The notes under the pieces: model-generated
What the model was told of the DNA's origin: nothing
Databases searched by the model: none
The model's input: only the letters and a program-made list of their open reading frames with translations
Source: Arthrobacter hankyongi
Lineage (GTDB): Bacteria; Actinomycetota; Actinomycetes; Actinomycetales; Micrococcaceae
DNA: 64,000 nucleotides
NCBI RefSeq assembly: GCF_022012395.1
Contig: NZ_JAKLTQ010000009.1
Coordinates: forward strand, 98,323 to 162,322
Reading direction: 5' to 3'
Shown: one piece after another, positions 1 through 7,407 of the stretch
Layout: the number at the start of each line of letters is the position of its first letter
Position numbering within the stretch: position 1 is the stretch's first letter
Position numbers and translations under genes: made by a program

Positions 1-1
1 T

Positions 2-799
2 TCATTTGCTCCTGAGGAAATCGAGGCTTTGTGCGGTCCACTGGTTTTCCAGCCGGATGGTCTCCGCTTCGGAGTCCTGCCGGGGCAGCCAGTGTTCGAC
101 GATCTGGTTGATGTTTCTTTCCTGCGGCTGCAGCTTCCGGACCATGTAGTCATAGTCCAGCAGGCCTTCGCCGAGCGGTGCGCCGGAATACGTGAACCCG
201 ACCCATCCCTCCTTGCGGCTGAACGCAAAGTCTTTGATGTGCATGTTGAGGACATAGGGTGCGACGGCGTCGATCACCTCGCGCGGCATCTCCAGCGCGG
301 CCACGGTATTGGCCGGATCGCTGCAGACGCCCAGCGAAGGGCTGGCCACCCGGCGGATGACCTCGAGCACGTCTGCGGTGGGCACCTGCTCGTAGGTTTC
401 GACGGCGACCTTCACCCCGGCTGCCTCGAAGGCCGGCAGCATCCCGGCGAGGATCGCGGTGGCCTCGTCCACGGTGGGGGAATGCCCGGGAACCTTGAAC
501 ATGGTCCGCAGCAGCGGGGCGTCCAGGATACCGGCGATGTGCAGGAACTTCTGCAGGTGCTCCGGACGGATTCCCTTGGTGCCCAGCTCCAGCGCAATGC
601 CCAGCGAGTCCGCCGTGGCCCGCACGGCCTTCAGCTCCCGGTCCGCCATGGACTCCAGCGGGGCGTAGTCGCAGATCTGGAACAGGTCCACGCCCAGGCC
701 GGCGGTCCGCTCCAGCACCTGGTGCAGGTCCAGCGGGGCCGAAACCTTATCGGAGAGCTGCCAGAAGAAGGCATAGCTGCTCAGGCCGATGCCGCTCAC
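2..799 (-). CDS. TIM-barrel sugar isomerase/epimerase-like protein, candidate 3-oxo-isoapionate decarboxylase
   Basis: A 265-residue xylose-isomerase-like TIM barrel. The GTG start overlaps the stop of the upstream permease gene by 4 bases (GTGA), so the two are translationally coupled. Expected metal ligands are visible at Glu134 (VAVETYEQ), Asp161 (CSDPANT), His187 (NMHIKD) and Glu235 (VEHW). The opening GLSSYAFFWQ and the QICDYAPLES and LELGTKGI segments resemble what I recall of OiaC, which decarboxylates 3-oxo-isoapionate to L-erythrulose in D-apiose breakdown. A lactonase of the same pathway lies 3 kb away under the same operator. The fold is secure; the exact reaction is inferred, and another sugar isomerase or epimerase is possible. 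The gene ends at the window edge, so further operon genes may lie to the left. Confidence 0.85.
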   Translation of the reverse strand: MSGIGLSSYAFFWQLSDKVSAPLDLHQVLERTAGLGVDLFQICDYAPLESMADRELKAVRATADSLGIALELGTKGIRPEHLQKFLHIAGILDAPLLRTMFKVPGHSPTVDEATAILAGMLPAFEAAGVKVAVETYEQVPTADVLEVIRRVASPSLGVCSDPANTVAALEMPREVIDAVAPYVLNMHIKDFAFSRKEGWVGFTYSGAPLGEGLLDYDYMVRKLQPQERNINQIVEHWLPRQDSEAETIRLENQWTAQSLDFLRSK

Positions 800-2154
800 C
801 GGCGGGCTCCCGATTCGGTCAGGACGGGGGACGGGCCGGTACTGTCCGGGCCCGCCTGGCCGGTGCGGCTGAGGACGACCATGAGGAGGGCGGAGAGGAG
901 CATGAAGCCTCCCACCACGAACATCGGCGCGGTGTAGCTGCCGGTCCAGTCCTTGAGCCAGCCGGTGATGTATCCGGCGCTGAAGCCGGCCAGGTTGCCC
1001 ACGGTGTTGATCAGGGCGATGCCGGCTGCCGCGGCGGCCCCGGTCAGGAACTGGGTGGGCACCGTCCAGAAGTTGGGCAGCGCGGCGAAGATGGCCATCG
1101 CCGTGACCGTGATGACGGCGATGGTGGCCGCCGGCGATCCGGCGAACAGCGCCAGCGGGATGCTCAGCCCGCCGATGAGGGCCGGCAGCGCGATATGCCA
1201 GGTGCGCACGCCGCGCCGGGTGGCGTCCCGGGACCAGAGGTAGAGGGCCACGGCGGCCGGGAGGTAGGGGATGGCGGTGATCAGGCCCTTCTGGAACACG
1301 TTGAACGTGGTGCCGTACAGGTCCTCGAAGCCGGTGATGATGGTGGGCAGGTAGAACGCCAGCGCGTACAGGCCGTAGATGAAGCCGAAGTAGATCGTGG
1401 CCAGCATCCAGACCCTGCCGTTGCCGAAGACGGTGCGGATGCCCACGTGCCGGTGGGCGGTGGTGGTCGCGGACTTTTCCCGCGCCAGCGCGCCGGTGAG
1501 CCAGGTCTTTTCCGCGGCCGTGAGCCACTTGGCTTTGGCGGGGGAATCGGCCAGGTAGAACCAGGACACGACGCCGATGAGGATGGCGGGGATAGCGACG
1601 CCGAAGAACATAAAGCGCCAGCCCTCCAGCCCGAAGATGCCGTGCTGCTGCATCAGGGCCCCGGCCAGCGGCGCTCCGATCACGGTGGTCAGGGGCTGGG
1701 CCAGGTAGAACAGGGCCAGGATCTTGGCCCGGTGCCGTGACGGGACCCAGAGGCTGAGGAAGAGGATGGCCCCGGGGAAGAATCCTGCCTCCGCCACGCC
1801 GAGCAGGAAGCGCAGGATGTAGAGGTGCTCCATGCTGCCGACCCAGGTGAACAGCAGCGACACGATGCCCCAGCTGACCATGATCCGGGCCAGCCAGCGC
1901 CGGGCGCCGAACCTGTGCAGGGCCAGGTTGCTGGGCACCTCCAGGAGGATGTAGCCGATGAAGAAAACGCCTGAGGCGAAGCCGAACTGTGCCGCGGAGA
2001 GGCCCAGGCCGTCGTTCATGCCGCCGGGGCCGGCGAAGGCAATGGCGGTGCGGTCCAGGTAGTTGATGAAGAACATTACGGCGACAAACGGCACCAGCCG
2101 GAGGGCCACTTTCCGGATCGCGGATTTTTCAATTGCTGAGGGGGTGGTGTCCAC
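796..2154 (-). CDS. MFS permease, anion:cation symporter (ACS) type
   Basis: A 452-residue twelve-helix major facilitator. The first helix ends in NYLDR (about residues 30-35), a hallmark of the ACS family, which takes up organic and sugar acids. A GTG start at 2154 follows an AGGAG box five bases upstream. It is the first gene of a leftward operon and overlaps the TIM-barrel gene by 4 bases. A sigma70-like promoter with the GTCAACCGGTTGAC palindrome on its -35 box lies about 100 bp upstream. Context suggests import of the substrate handled by this locus, perhaps apionate or a related branched sugar acid. The substrate cannot be read from the sequence. Confidence 0.9.
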   Translation of the reverse strand: MDTTPSAIEKSAIRKVALRLVPFVAVMFFINYLDRTAIAFAGPGGMNDGLGLSAAQFGFASGVFFIGYILLEVPSNLALHRFGARRWLARIMVSWGIVSLLFTWVGSMEHLYILRFLLGVAEAGFFPGAILFLSLWVPSRHRAKILALFYLAQPLTTVIGAPLAGALMQQHGIFGLEGWRFMFFGVAIPAILIGVVSWFYLADSPAKAKWLTAAEKTWLTGALAREKSATTTAHRHVGIRTVFGNGRVWMLATIYFGFIYGLYALAFYLPTIITGFEDLYGTTFNVFQKGLITAIPYLPAAVALYLWSRDATRRGVRTWHIALPALIGGLSIPLALFAGSPAATIAVITVTAMAIFAALPNFWTVPTQFLTGAAAAAGIALINTVGNLAGFSAGYITGWLKDWTGSYTAPMFVVGGFMLLSALLMVVLSRTGQAGPDSTGPSPVLTESGARR

Positions 2155-2260
2155 ATTGACTCCTGGTGGTTGCTGTTCCGCCGGCCTGTGGCCGGGGATG
2201 CCGGAGTGCGGGTGCCGTGGGGCGTGTCCGTGGGGGATTCCCGCCGTACGTGTGACCTAC

Positions 2261-2298
2261 ACCATAGTTGGTAATCGTAAATTGGTCAACCGGTTGAC
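2261..2298 (-). promoter_or_regulatory. Promoter and GntR-type operator of the permease/TIM-barrel operon
   Basis: On the minus strand there is a -35 box TTGACC (2289-2284), exactly 17 bases, and a -10 box TATGGT (2266-2261). The perfect palindrome GTCAACCGGTTGAC (2285-2298) covers the -35 box. The same palindrome sits in the same position at the promoter of the lactonase operon (3758-3771). A regulator bound here would block RNA polymerase. The GntR protein encoded between the two sites is the obvious candidate; that binding is inferred. Confidence 0.75.
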
Positions 2299-2510
2299 TG
2301 ATTTATCGGGGAGTTTGGAGATTTCGCGTCAGGCGGGACCGGTTGGCGCTGCGGGACACTTCCGCGGCCTGACCGGGAAGCTGCCGATGTCCCTGACTGA
2401 TCGGGGCGATGATAGAGGCACCCGTCCGCCGGCGCGGGCACGCCGCCTACCACCGGCCGGGTGTGCCCATGGCTAGTGGTTGGGCCGCGCCGCCCAGGAA
2501 AGGAACCGCC

Positions 2511-2891
2511 ATGTCCGACTCCGTCGTCGAAGCGACCGCACGCTCCTACATCCAGGCCGTGGGCTCCCACGATTTGGGGGCACTTGAATACCTGCTCCAG
2601 GATGATCTCACCGCCACTTTCGCCGGCGCGGCTTTCGATAAGGTCGCCTGGACAACCGCCCTCAAGCGCCTTCTCCCGGTCCTGGTCCGCAACGAGATCC
2701 GGGAGGTCTTCACCGCCGGGGACCGGGCCTGCGTGGTGTATGACTTCGTCACCGACACGGCTGCCGGTGCGGTCAAGTGCATCGAGTTGCTCACCATCAA
2801 TGCGGACAGGATCCGCGAAATCGAACTGATCCTGGACCGGATCGACTTCGCGCCGGTGAACAAGGCGCTGAACGAACGGCTGCCGCGGTAG
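2511..2891 (+). CDS. SnoaL/NTF2-like small protein
   Basis: A 126-residue protein with the alpha+beta cone layout of the NTF2/SnoaL superfamily. It has an N-terminal helix with ATARSYIQAVGSHDLGALEYLL, then strands ending in RIREIELILDRIDF. The ATG at 2511 has a strong AGGAAAGGAA site just upstream; an earlier in-frame ATG lacks one. Members are small hydrolases, isomerases or ligand-binding domains, so no reaction can be assigned. It sits between the permease operon, which is divergent from it, and the GntR regulator gene. Whether it belongs to the catabolic locus is unclear. Confidence 0.8.
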   Translation: MSDSVVEATARSYIQAVGSHDLGALEYLLQDDLTATFAGAAFDKVAWTTALKRLLPVLVRNEIREVFTAGDRACVVYDFVTDTAAGAVKCIELLTINADRIREIELILDRIDFAPVNKALNERLPR

Positions 2892-2977
2892 GGCCCCTTG
2901 GTCCGGTGCATGGTGCGATGGCCACGGCGGCAGGTATTCAGGGTTTCCCTAGGGCTGGCTGCAGGCGGCGGGATTGC

Positions 2978-2983
2978 TAGGCT
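2978..2983 (+). promoter_or_regulatory. -10 box for leaderless transcription of the GntR gene
   Basis: TAGGCT lies 6 bases before the GTG at 2990. This is the leaderless spacing seen repeatedly in the window, and it favours 2990 over the GTG at 2984. Confidence 0.55.
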
Positions 2984-2989
2984 GTGAAG

Positions 2990-3733
2990 GTGTCCGCAGA
3001 ATCCGCCGCCGCATCGGCCAAGATCAGTGCCGCACTGGGTTCCGTCGGCCAGGGCTCGGTGGTTTCCGAGGTGGCCGAACGCCTGCTGGCGTACTTCACC
3101 AGCGGGGAGATCGCGCCCGGAACGCGGCTGCCCGCCGAGCGCCAGCTGGCCGCCTCGCTGGGGGTGGGCCGGTCGGCGGTGCGCGAGGCGCTGGCTGCCC
3201 TGGAGATCCTGGGCATCGTGGTGGTCCGGCCCGGCTCCGGTACGTACCTGCGCGACGGCGCTTCCGAGCTGCTGCCCCGGACCTTGAGCTGGGGGCTGAT
3301 GCTGGGCGAGCCCAGGACGCGGGAGCTTGTCGAACTCCGCGGCGGCCTCGAGGTGCAGGCCGCGCAGCTGGCGGCGCTGCGGATCACCGACGCGGCCCTG
3401 GACCGGATGCGGGCGAACCTGGCCACCATGGCGGAGAACCTGGGCGACCTGGCCGTCTTCGTGGAGGCCGACGCCGCGTTCCACCGCGAGATTGCCGCCG
3501 GCTCCGGAAACCAGGTGCTGCAGGAACTGCTGCAGAGCATCCGGTCCCTGCTGCGGATCTGGGTGGACCGTGCCCTGACCGACCAAGGCCACGCGGCCGC
3601 GGCCCTGGCCGAGCACCGGGAGATTTTCCAGGCCCTCGAGGCCCGCAGTGCCGGCGCGGCTGCCGGCGCCATGCAGTCCCACATGGAGACGGCGGCCCGC
3701 CGCCTGCTGGCGGGATTCGACGCCGCCCGGTAG
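2990..3733 (+). CDS. FadR-subfamily GntR transcriptional regulator
   Basis: 247 residues with an N-terminal winged helix-turn-helix (about 20-85: LPAERQLAASLGVGRSAVREAL, then the wing GSGTYLRDG) and a C-terminal helical FCD ligand domain (about 95-240). The FCD histidines are visible in DAAFHREI, AEHREIF and MQSHMETA, which usually bind a metal that contacts a carboxylate effector. The gene lies between two identical palindromes that overlap the promoters of the flanking operons. It is therefore probably the local repressor, released by a sugar acid or lactone from the pathway. The start at 2990 was chosen over the GTG at 2984 from the position of the -10 box. It may also be controlled indirectly, since neither operator lies at its own promoter. 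Confidence 0.9.
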   Translation: MSAESAAASAKISAALGSVGQGSVVSEVAERLLAYFTSGEIAPGTRLPAERQLAASLGVGRSAVREALAALEILGIVVVRPGSGTYLRDGASELLPRTLSWGLMLGEPRTRELVELRGGLEVQAAQLAALRITDAALDRMRANLATMAENLGDLAVFVEADAAFHREIAAGSGNQVLQELLQSIRSLLRIWVDRALTDQGHAAAALAEHREIFQALEARSAGAAAGAMQSHMETAARRLLAGFDAAR

Positions 3734-3757
3734 CCGCCGGCAGCCTCCCCAGGATTG

Positions 3758-3795
3758 GTCAACCGGTTGACTTGCAGGGGCGGCACTCCCATAAT
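3758..3795 (+). promoter_or_regulatory. Promoter and GntR-type operator of the lactonase/SDR operon
   Basis: The perfect palindrome GTCAACCGGTTGAC (3758-3771) overlaps a -35 box TTGACT (3767-3772). A 17-base spacer leads to a -10 box CATAAT (3790-3795). The geometry mirrors the site at 2285-2298, also in the flanking bases (ATTGG before it on the plus strand). The 5' leader to the GTG at 3894 is about 90 bases. Confidence 0.78.
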
Positions 3796-3893
3796 CGGTA
3801 TGGTCTGAGTCACAGAACCCCGCCAGGGGAACCTGCACCCACTACGCCCGGAACCGCCGCCGAGCGGGCCCCGGCCCGGCAGAGAGCAGCGAC

Positions 3894-5765
3894 GTGTCCT
3901 CCCAACAGCCGGCCCCAGCCTCCAGCCAGCCCGCGCCCCGTGCCGCCCGGGCCGTAAGCTCCCGCCTCGACCCCGAGGTGCGCACGCTGACCGCCGGGCC
4001 CTGGACGGTGGACCTCGTCGGGGACGAATTCGGGCCGATAGCCTACCGCGGCCGCACCGTTCTCCGGGCGGTCCGGGCCGTGGTCCGGGACCATGACTGG
4101 CGCACCCTGGAGCCCTCGGTGCAGCACCTGGAGATCACCGGGAACGGGGCCGGCCTGCAGGTATCCTTGCAGGTCGGCTATGCCGGCTACGGCGCCCGGT
4201 ACGCCGGCCGCCTCACGGTCCGTCTGGCGCCGGAGGCGGTGGAGGTCCACTTCGACGGACACGCCGTGGCCGGGTTCCGCAGCAACCGGATCGGCCTGGT
4301 CGTCCTGCACCCGCCCGGCGACGCCGGACGGGCCGTGACGGTCATCGGCACCGACGGCAGCGCGGTGCCCGCGCACTTTCCGGTGGAGATCAGCCCACAC
4401 CAGCCATTCCTGGACATTGCCGCCCTGGAATGGGCCGACGCCGGTACGGTGTTCACGCTCTCCTTCACCGGCGACGTGTTCGAAACGGAGGACCAGCGCA
4501 ACTGGACCGACGCCAGCTTCAAGACCTACAGCACGCCGCTGTCCCGGCCGTTTCCGGTGTCCGTGGGCGCCGGCGACCTGGTCCGCCAGGGCCTGAGGCT
4601 GCAGGCGGCAGCCGGCAGGGCCGCCGCCGTCGAAACCGCCTTCGGCGGATCCGGCAGGGCGGAACCGGCCGCCATCGGCGGCGCCGTGTCCCGCGTCCCG
4701 CCGCTGGCCCTCGCGGCCGGCGAGGGTGCCGGCGTCGGCGCGAACCACGAGGCACTGCCTCCGCTGCCGGGGCTGGACGCCATCCTGGTGGAACTCACCG
4801 GGCCCGAGGACCAGTGGGAAACGCGGCTCGACGCCGCCGCCCGACAGGCGGCACGCCATGGCGCCGCCCTGGATGTGCGGGTAGTGACGGCCGCACCGGA
4901 ACGGACGGCGGCCGCCCTGGCGGACTGGCCCGGCCGCATCGCCCGGCTGGCGGTCTTCGACCCGGCCAGCCACGTCACCGAGCCAGGAGCCTGGCCGGCA
5001 GCCAGGTCCGCCTTGCTGAGGGCCGGCTTCCGCGGCCAACTGCTGGCCGGTACCCGGGCCCACTTCACCGAACTGAACCGCAACAGCGGCCGGCTGCCGA
5101 CGGCTGCCGACGCCCTGACCTTCAGCATCACGCCGCAGATGCACAGCACCGAAGTCCGCCACCTGGTCGAGACGGTGCCGATGCAGCGGCTGGCCGCGCA
5201 GCAGGCCCTGCGGCTGGCGGCCGGCCGCCCGGTGCATGTCGGGCCGGTGACGCTGCGGCCGCGCTTCAATGCGGTGGCCAGCTCCGGAAACGGTCCGGCC
5301 GCGGAGAGCGACGAACTGCAGGCCGAGCCGTTCACGGCGGCCTGGACGCTGGCCAGCATCGCGGCCCTGTCCCTCGACGGTGTGGCCTCGGTGTGCTACT
5401 TCGAGACCGCCGGGCCGCGCGGCATATCCGCTGCGGACGGCACCCTCTACCCCGTCGGGGAACTGCTCCGGCGCCTGGCCGCGCTGCGGGGCGCGCCGGT
5501 GCTGGCGGTGCCGGCCACCGGTGCCGTGACCCTCTACCCGGTCCGCACGCCGGAGGCCATCCTGCTCTTCGCCGGCAATCTCTCGCCGCGGCCGGCCGAA
5601 ACCGAGGTCCTGCTGCCGGCCGGCAGCGACGCCGCCGAGGCAACGGTGCTCGGAGCCGGCGCCGGCTCGTCGGGAACCCTCACCGCCCGGGACGGCCGCC
5701 GGCTCCGCCTCGCCCTGCAGCCCTGGTCCACCATGCTGGTCCGGATCGGCCGGGGGGCCGGCTGA
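3894..5765 (+). CDS. apnL: D-apionate lactonase-like protein (ApnL family)
   Basis: A 623-residue protein. The segment EDQRNWTDASFKTY at about residues 199-212, followed by a PLSRPFPV stretch, matches my memory of the signature of ApnL, the enzyme that opens D-apionolactone to D-apionate in apiose catabolism. Upstream, LVVLHPP and PHQPFLDI also fit. The length agrees with the family (about 600). There is no signal peptide, so it is cytoplasmic. It is the first gene of an operon with the SDR gene and carries the shared GntR operator at its promoter. The GTG start has only a weak ribosome site (AGAGAG). The family call rests on motif memory; some relatives may act on other aldonolactones. Confidence 0.68.
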   Translation: MSSQQPAPASSQPAPRAARAVSSRLDPEVRTLTAGPWTVDLVGDEFGPIAYRGRTVLRAVRAVVRDHDWRTLEPSVQHLEITGNGAGLQVSLQVGYAGYGARYAGRLTVRLAPEAVEVHFDGHAVAGFRSNRIGLVVLHPPGDAGRAVTVIGTDGSAVPAHFPVEISPHQPFLDIAALEWADAGTVFTLSFTGDVFETEDQRNWTDASFKTYSTPLSRPFPVSVGAGDLVRQGLRLQAAAGRAAAVETAFGGSGRAEPAAIGGAVSRVPPLALAAGEGAGVGANHEALPPLPGLDAILVELTGPEDQWETRLDAAARQAARHGAALDVRVVTAAPERTAAALADWPGRIARLAVFDPASHVTEPGAWPAARSALLRAGFRGQLLAGTRAHFTELNRNSGRLPTAADALTFSITPQMHSTEVRHLVETVPMQRLAAQQALRLAAGRPVHVGPVTLRPRFNAVASSGNGPAAESDELQAEPFTAAWTLASIAALSLDGVASVCYFETAGPRGISAADGTLYPVGELLRRLAALRGAPVLAVPATGAVTLYPVRTPEAILLFAGNLSPRPAETEVLLPAGSDAAEATVLGAGAGSSGTLTARDGRRLRLALQPWSTMLVRIGRGAG

Positions 5766-5832
5766 GCGGCCGGGCCGGACCAAGTCGCGCGGCGTGCCAC
5801 GGCCCGCCGGCAGCAACCGAGAAGGAGAACCA

Positions 5833-6588
5833 ATGGAAGGGCGTCTTGCAGGAAAAACCGCGCTGGTCACCGGGGCCGGATCGGGGATCGGGCTGGCCGT
5901 GGCCCAACGTTTCGCGGCCGAAGCGGCACGGGTCTATTTCGCCGACATCAATCTCGACGCTGCCCGGCAGGCCGCCGCGGCCGCCGGACCGGGCAGCGCC
6001 GCGGCCCTGGCGATGGACATTTCGGACGAGGCCAGCGTCCAAGCGGCCTATGCCGCCATTGCCGCGGACGGTCCGCTGGACATCGTGGTGGCCAACGCCG
6101 GCGTCCAGCTGTTCGGGCAGGACGCCAAGGTCGGGGACCTGGACCTGGCGGTCTGGGAGAAGACCGTCGCCGTCAACCAGCGGGGTGCCTTCCTGACGCT
6201 CAAGCATGCGGTCCGCGCCCTGGCGGGCCGCGGCGGTTCCATCATCTGCACCGGAAGCCCGACGGCGGTGGTCGCCTGCGGGCAGACCTTCACCGCGTAT
6301 TCCAGTTCCAAAGCCGGCGTGCACGGGCTGGCCCGCGTCGTCGCCGCCGACTATGCCGCGGAGGGCATCCGGGTCAACACCGTGGTTCCCGGCTACACCG
6401 AGACGCCGCTGGTGCAGGCGATCGCCTCCAACCCGGCCAGCCGCGCAGGGCTGGTGGACGCCACCATGCTGGGCCGGCCGGGCACGGCCGCCGACGTCGA
6501 AGGCATCATGGTGTTCCTGGCCAGCGACGATTCGGCCTATGCCACCGGGGGGCTGTTCACCGTCGACGGCGGCCTGACCGCCCTCTGA
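5833..6588 (+). CDS. Short-chain dehydrogenase/reductase (classical SDR)
   Basis: 251 residues. The cofactor motif TGAGSGIG is at 13-20, NAG at about 86, and the catalytic Tyr156-x3-Lys160 lies in AYSSSKAG with a Ser about 14 residues before it. Asp in YFADINLD after the second strand favours NAD(H). The ATG at 5833 has GAAGGAGA upstream and lies 67 bases after the lactonase stop, in the same operon. In an apiose/apionate route it could oxidise the sugar to its lactone or act on a later intermediate. The known apiose dehydrogenase (ApsD) is of another family, so this would be a replacement; the substrate is unproven. Confidence 0.88.
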   Translation: MEGRLAGKTALVTGAGSGIGLAVAQRFAAEAARVYFADINLDAARQAAAAAGPGSAAALAMDISDEASVQAAYAAIAADGPLDIVVANAGVQLFGQDAKVGDLDLAVWEKTVAVNQRGAFLTLKHAVRALAGRGGSIICTGSPTAVVACGQTFTAYSSSKAGVHGLARVVAADYAAEGIRVNTVVPGYTETPLVQAIASNPASRAGLVDATMLGRPGTAADVEGIMVFLASDDSAYATGGLFTVDGGLTAL

Positions 6589-6702
6589 ATCCGCCCGCCC
6601 GGACCGGGGCCCCGGGAGCGGCCTCCCATCCTTTTCCCAAGACCCCGGCAGCAAGATCACTGTGTCGGCACCGGGCACGGCAGCGGGGTAGCGGGTGGGG
6701 AG

Positions 6703-7407
6703 ATGGACTTGCACGATGCACAGCAGGCAGCGGAAGCCGGCGCGGACGGGATCGCCGCCCCGGTGCTTTCCCGCCGCCAGTTCGGCCTACTGATCGGCGG
6801 CGGCGCCGTGCTGCTGGCCGCCGGGGGCGCCTTCGGCATCTACGCCAGGACGCGCACCGGCGCCGCAGCAGCTGCCGCCACATCCTTCGGGTCGCTGCAG
6901 CTGCTGCGGGCCGGCCGGCTGGCCCGGCTGGGGACCGACGGGCGTCCGGCCTTCGCCTCCGGCGAGTCCGCCCTGGCCTTACTGACGAAAGGGCCTGCGG
7001 CCGGACCAGCCGGCGGGGCGGGCGTGCGGGAGCCGTCGGTCCATGACCATGCCGGCGGCGTGTCCGGCCACAGTATTCCGGGGACCCGCTGGCCGCCGCC
7101 GGAAAACCACACCTGGGGCGACGTCGTGATCGTCGAGCTCCAGGTGCACAACGCCGGTGCCGGGCCAATGCTGTTCTCGCCCGGCCAGCTCCGGCTCAGG
7201 GCAGGCCGGGCACCGGCCACGATCACACCCCAGGATGCAGGCCGGTCACCAGGCGCCATCGGCCCGGGGGAGACGGTGCTGACCTGGGTCAGCTATCTGG
7301 CGCCGCAGGAGGCCACCGAATTCGAGCTGGACTTCACCGATCCGTTCGATGACGCGGCCATTGCCTTGCCGCTGCCGGCCTTCGCCGCGATCAGGGAGCA
7401 CGCATGA
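6703..7407 (+). CDS. Tat-signal membrane-anchored protein, partner of multicopper oxidase
   Basis: 234 residues. An N-terminal SRRQFGLLIGG followed by an Ala/Gly/Leu-rich stretch to about residue 47 resembles a twin-arginine signal or anchor. Residues 110-130 are His/Gly-rich (VHDHAGG, SGHSIPG). The rest (about 135-225) is a beta-sandwich-like domain with VELQVHNAG and a conserved-looking WVSY segment. No specific family is recognised. The stop overlaps the oxidase start by 4 bases (ATGA), so production of the two is coupled. The oxidase has no signal of its own; this protein could carry it out through Tat or act as its electron or copper partner. That role is inferred. Confidence 0.75.
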   Translation: MDLHDAQQAAEAGADGIAAPVLSRRQFGLLIGGGAVLLAAGGAFGIYARTRTGAAAAAATSFGSLQLLRAGRLARLGTDGRPAFASGESALALLTKGPAAGPAGGAGVREPSVHDHAGGVSGHSIPGTRWPPPENHTWGDVVIVELQVHNAGAGPMLFSPGQLRLRAGRAPATITPQDAGRSPGAIGPGETVLTWVSYLAPQEATEFELDFTDPFDDAAIALPLPAFAAIREHA

